Source of the DNA: Streptomyces nigra
GTDB taxonomy: Bacteria; Actinomycetota; Actinomycetes; Streptomycetales; Streptomycetaceae
DNA: 64,000 nt
Direction: 5' to 3'
NCBI RefSeq assembly: GCF_003074055.1
Contig: NZ_CP029043.1
Coordinates: 4,146,501 to 4,210,500, forward strand
The notes beneath the pieces are model-generated. The model was given only the letters and a program-made list of their open reading frames with translations, searched no databases and had not been told where the DNA came from. Below, one piece after another: positions 59,614 through 64,000 of this stretch. The position numbers were made by a program, and so were the translations under genes. The first letter of the stretch is position 1, and every line of letters starts with the position of its first letter.

Positions 59614-60129
59614 GTGCCTCGCCCCTTGGGAGAACTCGAAGACGCGGTCATGACGCGGGTGTGGAAGTGGAACCGCCCGGTGACCGTTCGAGAAGTCCTG
59701 GAAGATCTCCAGAAGGAACGGTCCATCGCGTACACGACCGTGATGACCGTTATGGACAATCTCCATCAGAAGGGCTGGGTCCGGCGGGAAGCGGAAGGCC
59801 GGGCCTATCGATATGAGGCGGTCTCCACACGCGCCGCCTACGCCGCAGCCCTGATGAACGAGGCCTGGTCGCAGAGCGACAACCCCGCCGCCGCACTCGT
59901 CGCGTTCTTCGGCATGATGAGCGACGAACAGCGCACCGCCCTGCGGGACGCCGTACGCATCGTCCAGGGTCCGGAAACGGCCGAGCCGGCGCCGGCGCCC
60001 GATACCCGCGACGTTACCGGCGGCGATAGCGGCGCGGCCCATTCGCCCGGTGCCGATACCGGCTCCGATACCGCCGGCGATACCGCCCCGGAGAACCCCG
60101 GCTCGGCGCAGGGGTCCGGCGGGCGATAG
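59614..60129 (+). CDS. BlaI/MecI-type transcriptional repressor
   Basis: A 171-residue protein from GTG 59614. The winged helix is at residues 1-75: LGELEDAVMTRVWKWNRPVT, then VREVLEDLQKERSIAYTTVM and LHQKGWVRREAEGRAYRYEA, matching BlaI/MecI/CopY. Residues 76-115 form the dimerisation helices. The last 50 residues are repetitive (GADTGSDTAGDTAPEN) and disordered. No BlaR1-type sensor protease gene is adjacent, so the signal is unknown. The stop codon TAG doubles as the start of the argA -10 box. Confidence 0.88.
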   Translation: MPRPLGELEDAVMTRVWKWNRPVTVREVLEDLQKERSIAYTTVMTVMDNLHQKGWVRREAEGRAYRYEAVSTRAAYAAALMNEAWSQSDNPAAALVAFFGMMSDEQRTALRDAVRIVQGPETAEPAPAPDTRDVTGGDSGAAHSPGADTGSDTAGDTAPENPGSAQGSGGR

Positions 60130-60132
60130 CGT
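60127..60132 (+). promoter_or_regulatory. argA -10 box overlapping the upstream stop codon
   Basis: TAGCGT (whose TAG is the stop codon of the BlaI-type gene) is followed by 6 nt and ATG 60139, giving a leaderless argA transcript whose promoter lies within the end of the regulator gene. Confidence 0.6.
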
Positions 60133-60138
60133 CCGCTC

Positions 60139-60702
60139 ATGTCAGCAGAGAGCCACTCCGGGGGAAGCGCCTCGGCGGGGAGCCCGGAAGTCACCGCAAA
60201 AGCCATCACCGTCCGGCGGGCGCGAACCGGCGATGTCCCGGCGGTGCGCCGTCTCCTTGACGCCTACGTCCAGCGCCGCATCCTGCTCGACAAAGCCACG
60301 GTCACGCTTTACGAGGACATCCAGGAGTTCTGGGTCGCGGAACGGGACGACAACGGCGAGGTCGTCGGCTGCGGCGCCCTGCACGTGATGTGGGAAGACC
60401 TGGCGGAAGTCCGCACCCTGGCCGTGAAGCCGGGTCTGCGCGGCGCCGGGGTCGGTCACCAGTTGCTGGAGAAGTTGCTGCACACCGCGCGCTGGCTGGG
60501 TGTTCGCCGGGTTTTCTGTCTGACCTTCGAAGTGGACTTCTTCGGCAAGCACGGCTTCGTCGAGATCGGGGAGACGCCGGTCGACACGGATGTCTACGCC
60601 GAGCTGCTGCGTTCCTATGACGAAGGCGTCGCGGAGTTCCTGGGTCTCGAACGAGTGAAACCGAACACCTTGGGCAACAGCCGGATGCTTCTGCATCTGT
60701 GA
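60139..60702 (+). CDS. argA: Amino-acid N-acetyltransferase (N-acetylglutamate synthase)
   Basis: A 187-residue GNAT-type enzyme of the short actinobacterial ArgA group, which makes N-acetylglutamate for arginine synthesis. Acetyl-CoA motif: AVKPGLRGAGVGHQLLEKLL; substrate end: VFCLTFEVDFFGKHGFVEIG. It has no amino-acid-kinase domain, unlike the long E. coli ArgA. About 22 extra residues lie at the N-terminus. Leaderless start. Confidence 0.9.
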   Translation: MSAESHSGGSASAGSPEVTAKAITVRRARTGDVPAVRRLLDAYVQRRILLDKATVTLYEDIQEFWVAERDDNGEVVGCGALHVMWEDLAEVRTLAVKPGLRGAGVGHQLLEKLLHTARWLGVRRVFCLTFEVDFFGKHGFVEIGETPVDTDVYAELLRSYDEGVAEFLGLERVKPNTLGNSRMLLHL

Positions 60703-60787
60703 TCGCCGGTTCGACAAGCCGTATTCCACCCGACCGGGCATGCCCAGGTGCCCTATGTCCGAAACGCGCATGTTTCCGCGGCGGGAG

Positions 60788-60823
60788 CGGGAGCCGGGTC
60801 TCTCCCGGGGGTTTGTGTTTTTC
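60788..60823 (+). terminator. Weak terminator-like hairpin after argA
   Basis: CGGGAG pairs with CTCCCG around an 8-nt loop, followed by a T-rich stretch (GTTTGTGTTTTT). It lies between argA and lsr2; the stem is short. Confidence 0.4.
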
Positions 60824-60840
60824 CGGCAAAAGCGGTTTGC

Positions 60841-60870
60841 TTTCCGACGTACTGCAGTACTGCATATAAC
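60841..60870 (+). promoter_or_regulatory. lsr2 promoter with embedded palindrome
   Basis: TTTCCG (60841-60846), an 18-nt spacer and TATAAC (60865-60870). The spacer holds GTACTGCAGTAC, a 12-bp palindrome (60849-60860), a possible binding site that fits self-repression by Lsr2 or control by another factor. Confidence 0.5.
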
Positions 60871-60935
60871 AGGGGACGGCGAAACGGCGGACGCCGCGAC
60901 CCCCGGTCCTCACGTTATCGATGAAAGGAAATCCG

Positions 60936-61274
60936 GTGGCACAGAAGGTTCAGGTCCTTCTTGTCGATGACCTCGACGGCGGCGAGGCGGACGAGACCGT
61001 GACGTTCGCGCTGGACGGCAAGACGTACGAGATCGATCTCACGACTGCCAATGCGGACAAGCTCCGTGGTCTTCTCGAGCCTTACGTGAAGGGCGGCCGT
61101 CGTACCGGAGGCCGTGCTTCGGGTGGGCGTGGAAAGGCGCGTGCCGCTTCCGGCAGCGGCAGCCAGGACACCGCGCAGATCCGTGCGTGGGCGAAGGAGA
61201 ACGGTTACGAGGTCAACGACCGCGGTCGCGTTCCCGCGAGCATCCGCGAGGCCTACGAGAAGGCCAACGGCTGA
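60936..61274 (+). CDS. lsr2: Nucleoid-associated xenogeneic silencer Lsr2
   Basis: A 112-residue protein from GTG 60936, with GAAAGGA upstream. The N-terminal dimerisation domain (MAQKVQVLLVDDLDGGEADE to LRGLLEPYV) is followed by a Gly/Arg/Ala linker and the C-terminal DNA-binding domain (QIRAWAKENGYEVNDRGRVP), with the RGR hook that inserts in the minor groove of AT-rich DNA. It silences horizontally acquired and secondary-metabolite genes. Confidence 0.96.
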   Translation: MAQKVQVLLVDDLDGGEADETVTFALDGKTYEIDLTTANADKLRGLLEPYVKGGRRTGGRASGGRGKARAASGSGSQDTAQIRAWAKENGYEVNDRGRVPASIREAYEKANG

Positions 61275-61275
61275 G

Positions 61276-61941
61276 TCACGGACCGACGGCCGGCCGGGCG
61301 CACCCGCGCCGCAACCGCAGCCGGTGGCAGTGTGTCGCCACCGTGCCCAGCACCCGCACCAGATCGGGGGCGCCCCCACCGCCCCCCAGGGCCGACAGCG
61401 TCGGCAGCGAGGCCTCGACCTCGCCCCCAGGCTCGGGGGGTCGCAGCCATACGGCGGCCCCCTGCACGGCACCGGAGCGGCCCCGAGGCAGCGGCCGCGT
61501 CCCGCCCGGCTCCGGCGCGGACCCGGTGAGCCCCTGCCCGGGCGGCAGGGGCGCCTCCATGTGGGCGCCCGCGCCCAGCGCCGCCAGATCGAGCGGCAGC
61601 GTGCCCCACTCCAGCCAGTCCAGCACCCCCGGCACTTCCTGCGCGCTCCCCGGCGCCACCAGCAGCCGCAGCCGGCCGTCCCGGGCAGCCACCGGGGACC
61701 CGGGCGCGAGATGGCGCAGCGCGGCCAGGCCCGCCTCGGCCGGCACGTCCAGCACGTCGAACCGCACCCCGAGCCGCAGGCACGGCGCGGGGCCGGGCGG
61801 GGTGAGCAGGGCCGCCCAGTCGAGGGCCGTGCCGTACCACCGGCGGACCGGCGCGTGCGGATCGGGCGGCCGACGGGGCGGGGGGATCACGGCGGGGTCC
61901 GCGACGGGCTCCGCGGCGACCACGGGACGGGGGCCGACCAT
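61276..61941 (-). CDS. Prim-Pol-N-like actinobacterial protein
   Basis: A 221-residue protein, 1 bp from the convergent lsr2 stop. The middle part (RLGVRFDVLDVPAEAGLAALRHL, then GSPVAARDGRLRLLVAPGSAQEVPGVLDWLEWG) resembles the N-terminal bifunctional primase/polymerase-like domain found in many small Streptomyces proteins. The canonical catalytic aspartate pair is not clear, so enzyme activity is doubtful. The rest is Pro/Gly/Arg-rich. Located before clpC in this lineage. Confidence 0.6.
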   Translation of the reverse strand: MVGPRPVVAAEPVADPAVIPPPRRPPDPHAPVRRWYGTALDWAALLTPPGPAPCLRLGVRFDVLDVPAEAGLAALRHLAPGSPVAARDGRLRLLVAPGSAQEVPGVLDWLEWGTLPLDLAALGAGAHMEAPLPPGQGLTGSAPEPGGTRPLPRGRSGAVQGAAVWLRPPEPGGEVEASLPTLSALGGGGGAPDLVRVLGTVATHCHRLRLRRGCARPAVGP

Positions 61942-62151
61942 GTCCGGTGAACCGCCGAAGGACCTGAGCGGTTACGGGACGTGCCGCCTTGACTGCGGAG
62001 CGTCGCGCTTCGGGGGCGCCCGGAGGCGTGAGGCGGCGCAAGGTTGTTCGCCCGTAGCGGAGGGAACCGGGGGCTACGGCATGGAGTGTCAGTCCCAGCG
62101 GGTAAGACATCCCTAGTGGGAGGGGGCGACACGCAGGACAGTGGGTCTCAC

Positions 62152-62165
62152 GTTCGCCATCGGCG
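62152..62165 (+). promoter_or_regulatory. ClgR-type box upstream of clpC
   Basis: GTTCGC-CATCG-GCG fits the known ClgR consensus GTTCGC-N5-GCG exactly. ClgR activates clp genes in Streptomyces, and the site lies about 205 bp before the clpC start. Confidence 0.7.
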
Positions 62166-62348
62166 TACTGATGGTGAGGGTAACCACCTGGCCTGCGGGA
62201 ACATCGTCTCGCACCATCGGGTTGGAGCAGATGTCGGCGTCACGGGTCAGGAGGCCATCGACGGTGTCGGCAGTTGGAATGAGCGGTCCCCGCTTGCGGG
62301 ACTAAGCTGCGGAAGGACAGGGAGGGGAAGTTCCCCCCACTGCCTGAC

Positions 62349-62362
62349 CGCTCTGAGGAGCG
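62349..62362 (+). promoter_or_regulatory. Hairpin covering the clpC ribosome binding site
   Basis: CGCTC and GAGCG pair around a TGAG loop. The Shine-Dalgarno AGGAG (62356-62360) lies in the loop and 3' arm, so the hairpin could limit clpC translation. Confidence 0.4.
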
Positions 62363-62369
62363 ATTAACG

Positions 62370-64000
62370 ATGTTCGAGAGGTTCACCGACCGCGCGCGGC
62401 GGGTTGTCGTCCTGGCTCAGGAAGAAGCCCGGATGCTCAACCACAACTACATCGGCACCGAGCACATCCTCCTGGGCCTGATCCACGAGGGTGAGGGTGT
62501 CGCCGCCAAGGCCCTTGAGAGCCTCGGGATTTCGCTCGAGGCGGTCCGCCAGCAGGTGGAGGAGATCATCGGCCAGGGCCAGCAGGCCCCGTCCGGGCAC
62601 ATCCCCTTCACCCCCCGTGCCAAGAAGGTCCTGGAGCTGTCGCTCCGCGAGGCTCTTCAGCTGGGCCACAACTACATCGGCACGGAGCACATCCTGCTCG
62701 GCCTGATCCGTGAGGGCGAGGGCGTCGCCGCCCAGGTCCTGGTCAAGCTGGGCGCTGATCTGAACCGTGTGCGGCAGCAGGTGATCCAGCTGCTCTCCGG
62801 TTACCAGGGCAAGGAGACCGCCACCGCCGGCGGGCCTGCCGAGGGCACCCCCTCGACGTCCCTGGTCCTCGACCAGTTCGGCCGGAACCTCACCCAGGCC
62901 GCTCGTGAGTCCAAGCTCGACCCGGTCATCGGGCGCGAGAAGGAGATCGAGCGGGTCATGCAGGTGCTGTCCCGCCGTACCAAGAACAACCCGGTCCTGA
63001 TCGGTGAGCCCGGCGTCGGCAAGACCGCCGTCGTCGAGGGCCTCGCCCAGGCCATCGTCAAGGGCGAGGTGCCCGAGACCCTCAAGGACAAGCACCTCTA
63101 CACCCTGGACCTCGGCGCGCTGGTCGCCGGCTCCCGCTACCGCGGTGACTTCGAGGAGCGCCTGAAGAAGGTGCTCAAGGAGATCCGCACCCGCGGCGAC
63201 ATCATCCTGTTCATCGACGAGCTGCACACGCTGGTCGGTGCGGGTGCCGCCGAGGGCGCCATCGACGCCGCTTCGATCCTGAAGCCGATGCTGGCCCGCG
63301 GTGAGCTGCAGACCATCGGTGCCACCACCCTGGACGAGTACCGCAAGCACCTGGAGAAGGACGCGGCCCTCGAGCGCCGCTTCCAGCCCATCCAGGTCGC
63401 CGAGCCGTCCCTGCCGCACACGATCGAGATCCTCAAGGGTCTGCGTGACCGGTACGAGGCCCACCACCGGGTCTCCATCACCGACGAGGCGCTGGTCCAG
63501 GCCGCCACCCTGGCCGACCGGTACATCTCGGACCGCTTCCTGCCGGACAAGGCGATCGACCTGATCGACGAGGCCGGTTCCCGGATGCGCATCCGCCGGA
63601 TGACCGCGCCGCCGGACCTGCGCGAGTTCGACGAGAAGATCGCCGGTGTCCGCCGGGACAAGGAGTCCGCGATCGACTCGCAGGACTTCGAGAAGGCCGC
63701 CTCCCTGCGCGACAAGGAGAAGCAGCTCCTGGCCGCCAAGGCCAAGCGCGAGAAGGAGTGGAAGGCCGGCGACATGGACGTCGTCGCCGAGGTCGACGGC
63801 GAGCTGATCGCCGAGGTCCTCGCGACGGCCACCGGCATCCCGGTCTTCAAGCTGACCGAGGAGGAGTCCAGCCGCCTGCTCCGCATGGAGGAGGAGCTGC
63901 ACAAGCGGGTCATCGGCCAGAACGACGCCGTCAAGGCGCTGTCGAAGGCGATCCGCCGTACGCGTGCCGGTCTGAAGGACCCGAAGCGCCCCGGTGGCTC
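62370..64000 (+). CDS. clpC: ATP-dependent Clp protease ATP-binding subunit ClpC (5' part)
   Basis: The first 543 codons of ClpC; the gene continues past the window. Two Clp_N repeats (MFERFTDRARRVVVLAQEEA at the start, LGHNYIGTEHILLGLIREGE in the second, to about residue 145) bind adaptors and substrates. First AAA+ ring: Walker A GEPGVGKT (212-219), Walker B IILFIDE (278-284) and the arginine finger region ALERRFQPI. A coiled coil with the UVR-like DFEKAASLRDKEKQL (about 440) typical of ClpC follows, then the start of the second AAA+ domain (HKRVIGQNDAVKALSKAIRR). ClpC unfolds proteins for the ClpP protease. A ClgR-type box lies upstream. Confidence 0.96.
   Translation, partial: MFERFTDRARRVVVLAQEEARMLNHNYIGTEHILLGLIHEGEGVAAKALESLGISLEAVRQQVEEIIGQGQQAPSGHIPFTPRAKKVLELSLREALQLGHNYIGTEHILLGLIREGEGVAAQVLVKLGADLNRVRQQVIQLLSGYQGKETATAGGPAEGTPSTSLVLDQFGRNLTQAARESKLDPVIGREKEIERVMQVLSRRTKNNPVLIGEPGVGKTAVVEGLAQAIVKGEVPETLKDKHLYTLDLGALVAGSRYRGDFEERLKKVLKEIRTRGDIILFIDELHTLVGAGAAEGAIDAASILKPMLARGELQTIGATTLDEYRKHLEKDAALERRFQPIQVAEPSLPHTIEILKGLRDRYEAHHRVSITDEALVQAATLADRYISDRFLPDKAIDLIDEAGSRMRIRRMTAPPDLREFDEKIAGVRRDKESAIDSQDFEKAASLRDKEKQLLAAKAKREKEWKAGDMDVVAEVDGELIAEVLATATGIPVFKLTEEESSRLLRMEEELHKRVIGQNDAVKALSKAIRRTRAGLKDPKRPGG

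Larger units (their letters stand above)
61942..62369 (+). promoter_or_regulatory. clpC upstream region
   Basis: 428 bp without a gene. It contains a ClgR-type box (62152-62165), a 13-bp palindrome GGGGAAGTTCCCC (62323-62335), and a hairpin covering the clpC ribosome binding site (62349-62362). No convincing coding frame exists on either strand; the clpC promoter itself cannot be fixed by eye. Confidence 0.55.

Noticed and set aside
62364..63902. A 512-residue open frame opposite clpC
   Set aside because: clpC is certain on the plus strand; the antisense frame is a codon-bias shadow.
1..64000. tRNA or rRNA genes
   Set aside because: I saw no cloverleaf or rRNA-like stretch on either strand; a dedicated search could still find a tRNA that I missed.

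Overview
The window is a high-GC (about 70% or more) actinobacterial chromosome segment and almost certainly Streptomyces. The signs are tipA with its own inverted-repeat promoter, a DUF397 / HTH-DUF5753 / anti-sigma-like ATPase trio, lsr2, a ClgR-type box before clpC, and the block ftsH-folE-folP-folB-folK plus panC-nadB-nadC-coaX. Many genes start directly at a TANNNT -10 box placed 6-7 nt before the start codon (leaderless transcripts). I see no rRNA, tRNA, CRISPR array, insertion sequence or prophage.

Layout. 1-2141: a small membrane protein and an ABC exporter whose ATPase gene carries an apparent 1-nt deletion. 2394-7056: an operon of a Trypco1-like small protein and a 1433-residue trypsin/STAND-NTPase/beta-propeller protein, resembling predicted conflict or signalling systems. 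7288-10049: a tiny basic ORF, a Tat-exported protein behind a LacI-type palindrome, and a GT2 glycosyltransferase. 10117-13841: a family A DNA polymerase, a Clp-N/HTH fusion regulator with two palindromes, and a DUF2786 protein. 13869-17531: two lipoproteins and the WhiJ-like trio, in which two promoters share a nearly identical 23-nt element. 17623-21532: an aldehyde dehydrogenase, then a PadR regulator and a DrrAB-type exporter with twin operators. 21631-27680: gadB, tipA, a YbjQ-family protein, a DedA protein, a ThrE-like exporter and ppa.

27760-35542 is a conserved housekeeping run: dacB, a zincin, tilS, hpt, ftsH and folE. On the other strand, 35573-38673 carries folP, an NTF2-like protein, folB, folK and a DUF3180 protein, tightly coupled in that order. 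38740-43468 has an MprF-like protein divergent from a membrane esterase, then a coiled-coil protein. 43539-47606 has two PH-domain membrane proteins, a stand-alone NuoD-like protein and a MidA/NDUFAF7-like methyltransferase. 47736-51508 has a two-component system, a TmrB-like P-loop protein and an ArsR/DUF5937 regulator. 51595-58402 has a threonine-aldolase-like lyase, then the operon DUF2520-panC-nadB-nadC-coaX (pantothenate/CoA and NAD synthesis). 58543-64000 has small conserved proteins, a BlaI-type regulator, argA, lsr2, a Prim-Pol-like protein and the 5' part of clpC, which runs off the window end.

Most functions are recognised from motifs and gene order. The start sites, operators and terminators were read by eye and are predictions.
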